A program made the position numbers and the translations under genes. From Petrolisthes cinctipes (taxonomy: Eukaryota; Arthropoda; Malacostraca; Decapoda; Porcellanidae), in assembly GCA_033782935.1 (NCBI GenBank), contig JAWQEG010000084.1, positions 1,178,001 through 1,242,000 of the forward strand: a stretch of DNA of 64,000 nucleotides. The letters are read 5' to 3'. The notes beneath the pieces were generated by a model, which saw only the letters and a list, made by a program, of their open reading frames with translations, ran no database searches and was not told the origin of the DNA. Position 1 is the stretch's first letter; the number at the start of each line of letters is the position of its first letter. Below, piece after piece: positions 12,885 through 22,401 of this stretch.

Positions 12885-15540
12885 AGGCATGTACAGATTG
12901 CTTCTGGGACCCCAAAATATTGAATTTTCGGGTGTTTTGAGCCTGAATTTGAGATATAAACGGGTACAGAAGATACATGCACATATTGACTTTGGGCACC
13001 AAATATATCGATTTTCAGCATGTTTTGGGCATGAATTTTGAAAATACTCTAACACGGAGTAGGCATGTACAGATCACTTCTGGGACCCCAAAATATCGAA
13101 TTTTTGGGTGTTTAGGGCCAGAATTTGAGATATAAACGGGTACAGAAGATGCATGCACATATCGACTTTTGGGCACCTAAAGATCGATATTCAGTATGTT
13201 TTTGGCCTGTATTTTGAAAATACTCTAACAGGGAGTAGGCATGTACAGATACCTTCTGGGACCTCTAAATATCGAATTTTCGGGTGTTTTGGGACTAAAT
13301 TTGAGATATCGATTTTTTGGCACCTAAAATGTCGATTTTTAGCATGTTTTTAGCCTATATTTTGAAAATATTCTAGCACTGTGTAGGCATGTACAGATTG
13401 CTTCTGGGACCCCAAAATATTGAATTTTCGGGTGTTTTGAGCCTGAATTTGAGATATAAACGGGTACAGAAGATACATGCACATATTGACTTTGGGCATC
13501 TAAAATATCGATTTTCAGTATGTTTTAAGCATGTATTTTGAAAATACTCTAACACGGAGTAGGCATGTACAGATCGCTTCTGGGACCCCTAAATATCGAA
13601 TTTTCGGGTGTTTTGGGACTGAATTTGAGATATCGACTTTTTGGCACCTAAAAGATCGATTTTTAGCATGTTTTTAGCCTATATTTTGAAAATATTCTAG
13701 CACTGAGTAGGCATGTACAGATTGCTTCTGGGACACCAAAATATTGAATTTTCGGGTGTTTTGAGCCTGAATTTGAGATATAAACGGGTACAGAAGATAC
13801 ATGCACATATTGACTTTGTGCATCCAAAATATCGATTTTCAGTATGTTTTGAGCATGTATTTTGAAAATACTCTAACACGGAGTAGGCATGTACAGATCG
13901 CTTCTGGGACCCCTAAATATCGAATTTTCGGGTGTTTTGGGCCAGAATTTGAGATATAAACGGGTACAGAAGATGCATGCACATATCGACTTTTGGGCAC
14001 CTAAAAGATCGATTTTCAGTATGTTTTTGGCCTGTATTTTGAAAATACTCTAACACGGAGTAGGCATGTACAGATACCTTCTGGGACCTCTAAATATCGA
14101 ATTTTCGGGTGTTTTGGGACTGAATTTGAGATATCGATTTTTTGGCACCTAAAATGTCGATTTTTAGCATGTTTTTAGCCTATATTTTGAAAATATTCTA
14201 GCACTGTGTAGGCATGTACAGATTGCTTCTGGGACCCCAAAATATTGAATTTTCGGGTGTTTTCAGCCTGAATTTGAGATATAAACGGGTACAGAAGATA
14301 CATGCACATATTGACTTTGGGCATCTAAAATATCGATTTTCAGCATGTTTTGGGCCTGTATTTTGAAAATACTCTAACACTGAGTAGGCATGTACAGATT
14401 GCTTCTGGGACCCCAAAATATTGAATTTTCGGGTGTTTTGAGCCTGAATTTGAGATATAAACGGGTACTGAAGATGCATGCACATATCGACTTTTGTGCA
14501 CCTAAAAGATCGATTTTCAGTATGTTTTGAGCATGTATTTTGAAAATACTCTAACACGGAGTAGGCATGTACAGATCGCTTCTGGGACCCCTAAATATCG
14601 AATTTTCGGGTGTTTTGGGACTGAATTTGAGATATCGACTTTTTGGCACCTAAAAGATCGATTTTTAGCATGTTTTTAGCCTATATTTTGAAAATATTCT
14701 AGCACTGTACAGATTGCTTCTGGGACCCCAAAATATTGAATTTTCGGGTGTTTTGAGCCTGAATTTGAGATGTAAACGGGTACAGAAGATACATGCACAT
14801 ATTGACTTTGGGCACCAAAAACATCGATTTTCAGCATGTTTTGGGCCTGAATTTTGAAAATACTCTAACACGGAGTAGGCATGTACAGATCGCTTCTGGG
14901 ACCCCAAAATATCGAATTTTCGGGTGTTTAGGGCCAGAATTTGAGATATAAACGGGTACAGAAGATGCATGCACATATCGACTTTTGGGCACCTAAAAGA
15001 TCGATTTTCAGTATGTTTTTGGCCTGTATTTTGAAAATACTCTAACACGGAGTAGGCATGTACAGATACCTTCTGGGACCTCTAAATATCGAATTTTCGG
15101 GTGTTTTGGGACTGAATTTAAGATATCGACTTTTTGGCACCTAAAAGATCGATTTTTAGCATGTTTTTAGCCTATATTTTGAAAATATTCTAGCACTGAG
15201 TAGGCATGTACAGATTGCTTCTGGGACCCCAAAATATTGAATTTTCGGGTGTTTTGAGCCTGAATTTGAGATATAAACGGGTACAGAAGATACATGCACA
15301 TATTGACTTTGGGCATCTAAAATATCGATTTTCAGTATGTTTTAAAGCATGTATTTTGAAAATACTCTAACACGGAGTAGGCATGTACAGATCGCTTCTG
15401 GGACCCCTAAATATCGAATTTTCAGGTGTTTTGGGCCAGAATTTGAGATATAAACGGGTTCAGAAGATGCATGCACATATCGACTTTTGGGCACCTAAAA
15501 GATCGATTTTCAGTATGTTTTTGGCCTGTGTTTTGAAAAT
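12786..15540. repeat. Trimer and hexamer stretch with C2/B hybrids
   Basis: Ordinary C-A-long trimers with two shortened units. Monomers 13885-14061 and 15379-15555 are C2/B hybrids, 1494 bp apart: they begin cgcttctgggacccctaaat and then read gttttgggccagaattt with a B-type 3' half. Near 13525 and 15342 the D-type gttttgagcatg reads gttttaagcatg and gttttaaagcatg. No gene is present. Confidence 0.82.
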
Positions 15541-17830
15541 ACTCTAACACGGAGTAGGCATGTACAGATACCTTCTGGGACCTCTAAATATCGAATTTTC
15601 GGGTGTTTTGGGAATGAATTTCAGATATCTATTTTTTGGCACCTAAAATGTCGATTTTTAGCATGTTTTTAGCCTATATTTTGAAAATATTCTAGCACTG
15701 TGTAGGCATGTACAGATTGCTTCTGGGACCCCAAAATATTGAATTTTCGGGTGTTTTGAGCCTGAATTTGAGATATAAACGGGTACAGAAGATACATGCA
15801 CATATTGACTTTGGGCACCAAAAACATCGATTTTCAGCATGTTTTGAGCCTGAATTTTGAAAATACTCTAACACGGAGTAGGCATGTACAGATCGCTTCT
15901 GGGACCCCAAAATATCGAATTTTCGGGTGTTTAGTGCCAGAATTTGAGATATAAACGGGTACAGAAGATGCATGCACATATCGACTTTTGGGCACCTAAA
16001 AGATCGATTTTCAGTATGTTTTTGGCCTGTATTTTGAAAATACTCTAACACGGAGTAGGCATGTACAGATACCTTAAGGGACCTCTAAATATCGAATTTT
16101 CGGGTGTTTTGGGACTGAATTTGAGATATCGACTTTTTGGCATCTAAAAGATCGATTTTTAGCATGTTTTTAGCCTATATTTTGAAAATATTCTAGCACT
16201 GAGTAGGCATGTACAGATTGCTTCTGGGACCCCAAAATATTGAATTTTCGGGTGTTTTGAGCCTGAATTTGAGATATAAACGGGTACAGAAGATACATGC
16301 ACATATTGACTTTGGGCACCAAAAATATCGATTTTCAGCATGTTTTGGGCCTGAATTTTGAAAATACTCTAACACGGAGTAGGCATGTACAGATACCTTC
16401 TGGGACCTCTAAATATCGAATTTTCGAGTGTTTTGGGACTGAATTTGATATATCGATTTTTTGTCACCTAAATTGTCGATTTTTAGCATGTTTTTAGCCT
16501 ATATTTTGAAAATATTCTAGCACTGTACAGATTGCTTCTGGGACCCCAAAATATTGAATTTTCGGGTGTTTTGAGCCTGAATTTGAGATATAAACGGGTA
16601 CAGAAGATACATGCACATATTGACTTTGGGCATCTAAAATATCGATTTTCAGCATGTTTTGGGCCTGAAATTTGAAAATACTCTAACACGGAGTAGGCAT
16701 GTACAGATACCTTCTGGGACCCCTAAATATCGAATTTTCGGGTGTTTTGGGACTGAATTTCAGATATCGATTTTTTGGCACCTAAAATGTCGATTTTTAG
16801 CATGTTTTTAGCCTATATTTTGAAAATATTCTAGCACTGTTTAGGCATATACAGATTGCTTCTAGGACCCCAAAATATTGTATTTTCGGGTGTTTTGAGC
16901 CTGAATTTGAGATATAAACGGGTACAGAAGATACATGCACATATTGACTTTGGGCACCAAAAACATCGATTTTCAGCATGTTTTGAGCCTGAATTTTGAA
17001 AATACTCTAACACGGAGTAGGCATGTACAGATCACTTCTGGGACCTCAAAATATCGAATTTTCGGGTGTTTAGTGCCAGAATTTGAGATATAAACGGGTA
17101 CAGAAGATGCATGCACATATCGACTTTTGGGCACCTAAAAGATCGATTTTCAGTATGTTTTTGGCCTGTATTTTGAAAATACTCTAACACGGAGTAGGCA
17201 TGTACAGATACCTTCTGGGACCTCTAAATATCGAATTTTCGGGTGTTTTGGGACTGAATTTGAGATATCGACTTTTTGGCATCTAAAAGATCGATTTTTA
17301 GCATGTTTTTAGCCTATATTTTGAAAATATTCTAGCACTGAGTAGGTATGTACAGATTGCTTCTGGGACCCCAAAATATTTAATTTTCGGGTGTTTTGAG
17401 CCTGAATTTGAGATATAAACGGGTACAGAAGATACATGCACATATTGACTTTGGGCACCAAAAATATCGATTTTCAGCATGTTTTGGGCCTGAATTTTGA
17501 AAATACTCTAACACGGAGTAGGCATGTACAGATACCTTCTGGGACCTCTAAATATCGAATTTTCGAGTGTTTTGGGACTGAATTTGATATATCGATTTTT
17601 TGGCACCTAAAATGTCGATTTTTAGCATGTTTTTAGCCTATATTTTGAAAATATTCTAGCACTGTACAGATTGCTTCTGGGACCCCAAAATATTGAATTT
17701 TCGGGTGTTTTGAGCCTGAATTTGAGATATAAACGGGTACAGAAGATACATGCACATATTGACTTTGGGCATCTAAAATATCGATTTTCAGCATGTTTTG
17801 GGCCTGAATTTTGAAAATACTCTAACACGG
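15540..17830. repeat. 1139 bp block, two copies
   Basis: Offset 1139 holds across this stretch (about 15540-16678 and 16679-17830). Shared marks include gaatttcagatatc near 15613 and 16756, tgttttgagcctgaa, gtttagtgccag, ggcatctaaaag, ttttcgagtg and tttgatatatcg, and the short form cactgtacag near 16521 and 17661. The unit includes a C monomer with the 10-base deletion allele. Confidence 0.82.
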
Positions 17831-18834
17831 AGTAGGCATGTACAGATCGCTTCTGGGACCCCAAAATATCGAATTTCGGGTGTTTAGGGCCAGAATTTGA
17901 GATATAAACGGGTACAGAAGATGCATGCACATATCGACTTTTGGGCACCTAAAAGATCGATTTTCAGTATGTTTTTGGCCTGTATTTTGAAAATACTCTA
18001 ACACGGAGTAGGCATGTACAGATACCTTCTGGGACCTCTAAATATCGAATTTTCGGGTGTTTTGGGACTGAATTTGAGATATCGATTTTTTGGCACCTAA
18101 AATGTCGATTTTTAACATGTTTTTAACCTATATTTTGAAAATATTCTAGCACTGTGTAGGCATGTACAGATTGCTTCTGGGACCCCAAAATATTGAATTT
18201 TCGGGTGTTTTGAGCCTGAATTTGAGATATAAACGGGTACAGAAGATACATGCACATATTGACTTTGGGCATCTAAAATATCGATTTTCAGCATGTTTTG
18301 GGCCTGTATTTTGAAAATACTCTAACACTGAGTAGGCATGTACAGATTGCTTCTGGGACCCCAAAATATTGAATTTTCGGGTGTTTTGAGCCTGAATTTG
18401 AGATATAAACGGGTACTGAAGATGCATGCACATATCGACTTTTGTGCACCTAAAAGATCGATTTTCAGTATGTTTTGAGCATGTATTTTGAAAATAATCT
18501 AACACGGAGTAGGCATGTACAGATCGCTTCTGGGACCCCTAAATATCGAATTTTCGGGTGTTTTGGGACTGAATTTGAGATATCGACTTTTTGGCACCTA
18601 AAAGATCGATTTTTGCATGTTTTTAGCCTATATTTTGAAAATATTTTAGCACTGAGTAGGCATGTACAGATTGCTTCTGGGACCCCAAAATATTGAATTT
18701 TCGGGTGTTTTGAGCCAGAATTTGAGATATAAACGGGTACAGAAGATGCATGCACATATCGACTTTTGTGCACCTAAAAGATCGATTTTCAGTATGTTTT
18801 TGGCCTGTATTTTGAAAATACTCTAACACGGAGT

Positions 18835-18981
18835 AGGCATGTACAGATACCTTCTGGGACCTCTAAATATCGAATTTCGGGTGTTTTGGGACTGAATTTA
18901 AGATATCTATTTTTTGGCACCTAAAATGTCGATTTTTAGCATGTTTTTAGCCTATATTTTGAAAATATTCTAGCACTGTGT
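18835..18981. repeat. Short monomer C1 (reference copy, 147 bp here, 148 bp usual)
   Basis: Diagnostic marks are accttctgggacctctaaat after the anchor, gggactg in place of gagcctg, gatat joined directly to the t-rich tttttggcacc segment, aaaatgtcgatttttagc, and the end ctagcactgtgt. It lacks the 29-base block, from aaacgggtac to gcacatat, that all medium and long monomers carry. It normally follows a B monomer and precedes an A1. This copy has also lost one T in the gaatttt run. Confidence 0.93.
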
Positions 18982-19157
18982 AGGCATGTACAGATTGCTT
19001 CTGGGACCCCAAAATATTGAATTTTCGGGTGTTTTGAGCCTGAATTTGAGATATAAACGGGTACAGAAGATACATGCACATATTGACTTTGGGCATCTAA
19101 AATATCGATTTTCAGCATGTTTTGGGCCTGTATTTTGAAAATACTCTAACACTGAGT
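18982..19157. repeat. Medium monomer A1 (reference copy, 176 bp)
   Basis: Diagnostic marks are attgcttctgggacccc, aatattgaatt (T where B has C), tgttttgagcctg, agatacatgcac, ttgggcatctaaaatatcg, cagcatgttttgggcctgt and the end ctgagt. The hand-counted base composition is 66 G+C of 176. A- and T-tracts are spaced about 11 bp apart along it. It follows C1 and precedes D in the standard hexamer. Confidence 0.93.
19130..19144. other. Dyad-symmetric site gtattttgaaaatac (A1, B and D type)
   Basis: Two 7-base arms, gtatttt and aaaatac, flank a single central g. The site sits at monomer positions 149-163 in A1 and recurs in nearly every A1, B and D monomer. The C monomers carry a matching version with different outer pairs. 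It could be a protein-binding site or a short cruciform-prone element; nothing in the sequence shows which, or that it is functional. Confidence 0.75.
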
Positions 19158-19334
19158 AGGCATGTACAGATTGCTTTTGGGACCCCAAAATATCGAATTT
19201 TCGGGTGTTTTGAGCCTGAATTTGAGATATAAACGGGTACTGAAGATGCATGCACATATCGACTTTTGTGCACCTAAAAGATCGATTTTCAGTATGTTTT
19301 GAGCATGTATTTTGAAAATACTCTAACACGGAGT
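19158..19334. repeat. Long monomer D (reference copy, 177 bp)
   Basis: The 5' half resembles A (gattgctt, gttttgagcctg). The 3' half is distinctive: gggtactgaagatgcatgc, cttttgtgcacctaaaag, cagtatgttttgagcatg, ending cggagt. It contains GCATGC and GTGCAC palindromes; GTGCAC is specific to D, so it marks the 1002 bp period. This copy has ttttgggacc and aatatcg, both minor variants. It precedes C2. Confidence 0.92.
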
Positions 19335-19482
19335 AGGCATGTACAGATCGCTTCTGGGACCCCTAAATATCGAATTTTCGGGTGTTTTGGGACTGAATTT
19401 GAGATATCGACTTTTTGGCACCTAAAAGATCGATTTTTAGCATGTTTTTAGCTTATATTTTGAAAATATTCTAGCACTGAGT
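19335..19482. repeat. Short monomer C2 (reference copy, 148 bp)
   Basis: It is like C1 but carries cgcttctgggacccctaaat, gatatcgactttttggcacc, taaaagatcgatttttagc and the end ctagcactgagt. It has the same 29 bp absence as C1, so both short subtypes probably descend from one deletion. It follows D and precedes A2. Here gcctatatt has become gcttatatt. Confidence 0.92.
19455..19469. other. Dyad-symmetric site atattttgaaaatat (C type)
   Basis: This is the short-monomer equivalent of the gtattttgaaaatac dyad. Both outer bases differ (a...t instead of g...c), so the 7-base arms remain fully complementary. It recurs in nearly every C1 and C2 monomer, just before ctagcactg. Confidence 0.75.
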
Positions 19483-19658
19483 AGGCATGTACAGATTGCT
19501 TCTGGGACCCCAAAATATTGAATTTTCGGGTGTTTTGAGCCTGAATTTGAGATATAAACGGGTACAGAAGATACATGCACATATTGACTTTGGGCGCCAA
19601 AAATATCGATTTTCAGCATGTTTTGGGCCTGAATTTTGAAAATACTCTAACACGGAGT
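19483..19658. repeat. Medium monomer A2 (reference copy, 176 bp)
   Basis: It shares the first two thirds of A1 but has ttgggcaccaaaaatatcg (here gggcgcc, a local variant of 19-34 kb), gggcctgaattttgaaaat in place of cctgtattttg, and the end cggagt in place of ctgagt. The t-to-a change shortens the dyad arms found in the other subtypes. It follows C2 and precedes B. Confidence 0.92.
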
Positions 19659-19835
19659 AGGCATGTACAGATCGCTTCTGGGACCCCAAAATATCGAATT
19701 TTCGGGTGTTTAGGGCCAGAATTTGAGATATAAACGGGTACAGAAGATGCATGCACATATCGACTTTTGGGCACCTAAAAGATCGATTTTCAGTATGTTT
19801 TTGGCCTGTATTTTGAAAATACTCTAACACGGAGT
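19659..19835. repeat. Long monomer B (reference copy, 177 bp)
   Basis: Diagnostic marks are atcgcttctgggacccc, aatatcgaatt, tgtttagggccagaattt, agatgcatgcac, cgacttttgggcacctaaaa, cagtatgtttttggcctg and the end cggagt. It contains the GCATGC palindrome but not GTGCAC. It closes the C2-A2-B trimer and is followed by C1. Confidence 0.92.
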
Positions 19836-22276
19836 AGGCATGTACAGATACCTTCTGGGACCTCTAAATATCGAATTTTCGGGTGTTTTGGGACTGAATT
19901 TGAGATATCGATTTTTTGGCACCTAAAATGTCGATTTTTAGCATGTTTTTAGCCTATATTTTGAAAATATTCTAGCACTGTGTAGGCATGTACAGATTGC
20001 TTCTGGGACCCTAAAATATTGAATTTTCGGGTGTTTTGAGCCTGAATTTGAGATATAAACGGGTACAGAAGATACATGCACATATTGACTTTGGGCATCT
20101 AAAATATCGATTTTCAGCATGTTTTGTCCCTGTATTTTGAAAATACTCTAACACTGAGTAGGCATGTACAGATTGCTTCTGGGACCCCAAAATATTGAAT
20201 TTTCGGGTGTTTTGAGCCTGAATTTGAGATATAAACGGGTACTGAAGATGCATGCACATATCGACTTTTGTGCACCTAAAAGATCGATTTTCAGTATGTT
20301 TTGAGCATGTATTTTGAAAATACTCTAACACGGAGTAGGCATGTACAGATCGCTTCTGGGACCCCTAAATATCGAATTTTCGGGTGTTTTGAGCCTGAAT
20401 TTGAGATATAAACGGGTACTGAAGATGCATGCACATATCGACTTTTGTGCACCTAAAAGATCGATTTTCAGTATGTTTTGAGCATGTATTTTGAAAATAC
20501 TCTAACACGGAGTAGGCATGTACAGATCGCTTCTGGGACCCCTAAATATCGAATTTTCGGGTGTTTTGGGACTGAATTTGAGATATCGACTTTTTGGCAC
20601 CTAAAAGATCGATTTTTAGCATGTTTTTAGCCTATATTTTGAAAATATTCTAGCACTGAGTAGGCATGTACAGATTGCTTCTGGGACCCCAAAATATTGA
20701 ATTTTCGGGTGTTTTGAGCCTGAATTTGAGATATAAACGGATACAGAAGATACATGCACATATTGACTTTGGGCGCCAAAAATATCGATTTTCAGCATGT
20801 TTTGGGCCTGAATTTTGAAAATACTCTAACACGGAGTAGGCATGTACAGATCGCTTCTGGGACCCCAAAATATCGAATTTTCGGGTGTTTAGGGCCAGAA
20901 TTTGAGATATAAACGGGTACAGAAGATGCATGCAGATATCGACTTTTGGGCACCTAAAAGATCGATTTTCAGTATGTTTTTGGCCTGTATTTTGAAAATA
21001 CTCTAACACGGAGTAGGCATGTACAGATACCTTCTGGGACCTCTAAATATCGAATTTTCGGGTGTTTTGGGACTGAATTTAAGATATCTATTTTTTGGCA
21101 CCTAAAATGTCGATTTTTAGCATGTTTTTAGCCTATATTTTGAAAATATTCTAGCACTGTGTAGGCATGTACAGATTGCTTCTGGGACCCCAAAATATTG
21201 AATTTTCGGGTGTTTTGAGCCTGAATTTGAGATATAAACGGGTACAGAAGATACATGCACATATTGACTTTGGGCATCTAAAATATCGATTTTCAGCATG
21301 TTTTGGGCCTGTATTTTGAAAATACTCTAACACTGAGTAGGCATGTACAGATTGCTTCTGGGACCCCAAAATATCGAATTTTCGGGTGTTTTGAGCCTGA
21401 ATTTGAGATATAAACGGGTACTGAAGATGCATGCACATATCGACTTTTGTGCACCTAAAAGATCGATTTTCAGTATGTTTTTGGCCTGTATTTTGAAAAT
21501 ACTCTAACACGGAGTAGGCATGTACAGATACCTTCTGGGACCTCTAAATATCGAATTTTCGGGTGTTTTGGGACTGAATTTGAGATATCGATTTTTTGGC
21601 ACCTAAAATGTCGATTTTTAGCATGTTTTTAGCCTATATTTTGAAAATATTCTAGCACTGTGTAGGCATGTACAGATTGCTTCTGGGACCCCAAAATATT
21701 GAATTTTCGGGTGTTTTGAGCCTGAATTTGAGATATAAACGGGTACAGAAGATACATGCACATATTGACTTTGGGCATCTAAAATATCGATTTTCAGCAT
21801 GTTTTGTGCCTGTATTTTGAAAATACTCTAACACTGAGTAGGCATGTACAGATTGCTTCTGGGACCCCAAAATATTGAATTTTCGGGTGTTTTGAGCCTG
21901 AATTTGAGATATAAACGGGTACAGAAGATACATGCACATATCGACTTTTGTGCACCTAAAAGATCGATTTTCAGTATGTTTTGAGCATGTATTTTGAAAA
22001 TACTCTAACACGGAGTAGGCATGTACAGATCGCTTCTGGGACCCCTAAATATCGAATTTTCGGGTGTTTTGGGACTGAATTTGAGATATCGACTTATTGG
22101 CACCTAAAAGATCGATTTTTAGCATGTTTTTAGCCTATATTTTGAAAATATTCTAGCACTGAGTAGGCATGTACAGATTGCTTCTGGGACCCCAAAATAT
22201 TGAATTTTCGGGTGTTTTGAGCCTGAATTTGAGATATAAACGGGTACAGAAGATACATGCACATATTGACTTTGGG
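19720..22276. repeat. 2682 bp offset block, copy 1
   Basis: It matches about 22402-24958 at offset 2682. Diagnostic shared marks: tgttttgt before the C/G-rich part near 20124 and 22806, an extra C2/D hybrid monomer, a gatacagaag variant near 20740 and 23422, catgcagatatcg near 20930 and 23612, and ttaagatatctatt near 21081 and 23763. Ends are approximate. Confidence 0.8.
20337..20513. repeat. C2/D hybrid monomer (177 bp), an additional unit
   Basis: It starts as C2 (cgcttctgggacccctaaat) and switches after cgggtgtttt to D (gagcctg, gggtactgaag, gtgcacc, gttttgagcatg). It follows a complete D and precedes a true C2, so the local trimer spacing is 678 bp (501 + 177). The same arrangement recurs about 2682 bp downstream near 23019. 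Confidence 0.87.
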
Positions 22277-22401
22277 CATCTAAAATATCGATTTTCAGCA
22301 TGTTTTGGGCCTGTATTTTGAAAATACTCTAACACTGAGTAGGCATGTACAGATTGCTTTTGGGACCCCAAAATATCGAATTTTCGGGTGTTTTGAGCAT
22401 G

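Larger units (their letters stand above)
17830..19720. repeat. Regular hexamer stretch
   Basis: Standard C1-A1-D-C2-A2-B order with few local changes; near 18770 a hybrid long monomer (D-type gtgcacc with B-type tttttggcctg) shortens one unit. The reference hexamer is inside this stretch. No gene is present. Confidence 0.85.
18835..19835. repeat. Reference hexameric higher-order repeat (C1-A1-D-C2-A2-B, nominal 1002 bp)
   Basis: Six consecutive monomers with six distinct diagnostic sequences form the basic higher-order unit: lengths 147, 176, 177, 148, 176 and 177. The 147 is a C1 with a one-base loss in its gaattttcggg block, so the nominal unit is 1002 bp. It consists of two 501 bp trimers of the same short-medium-long layout but different subtypes. 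The order is kept by the ends: C1 ends ctgtgt, A1 ends ctgagt, D ends cggagt, C2 ends ctgagt, A2 and B end cggagt. The same order recurs through much of the window, for example at 13.9-15.0, 17.8-18.5, 30.1-31.0 and 37.3-38.3 kb. Confidence 0.92.

Noticed and set aside
18982..19157. gatataaacggg as a TATA-like promoter element.
   Set aside because: It occurs in every medium and long monomer, with no transcription unit or other promoter element around it.
19335..19482. CENP-B-box-like match TTCGggtgTttTGGG (C monomers) or TTCGggtgTttAGGG (B monomers).
   Set aside because: Only seven of the nine essential positions of nTTCGnnnnAnnCGGGn agree; the conserved A and C are both wrong. By a rough estimate, a match this good is expected by chance about 0.4 times per monomer over both strands, so it is not evidence for CENP-B binding.
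19659..19835. TTTAGGG, the common plant telomere heptamer, inside gtgtttagggccag of B monomers.
   Set aside because: It is a single heptamer per B monomer, never in tandem, and the related monomers have ttttggg or ttttgag at that place. Coincidence.
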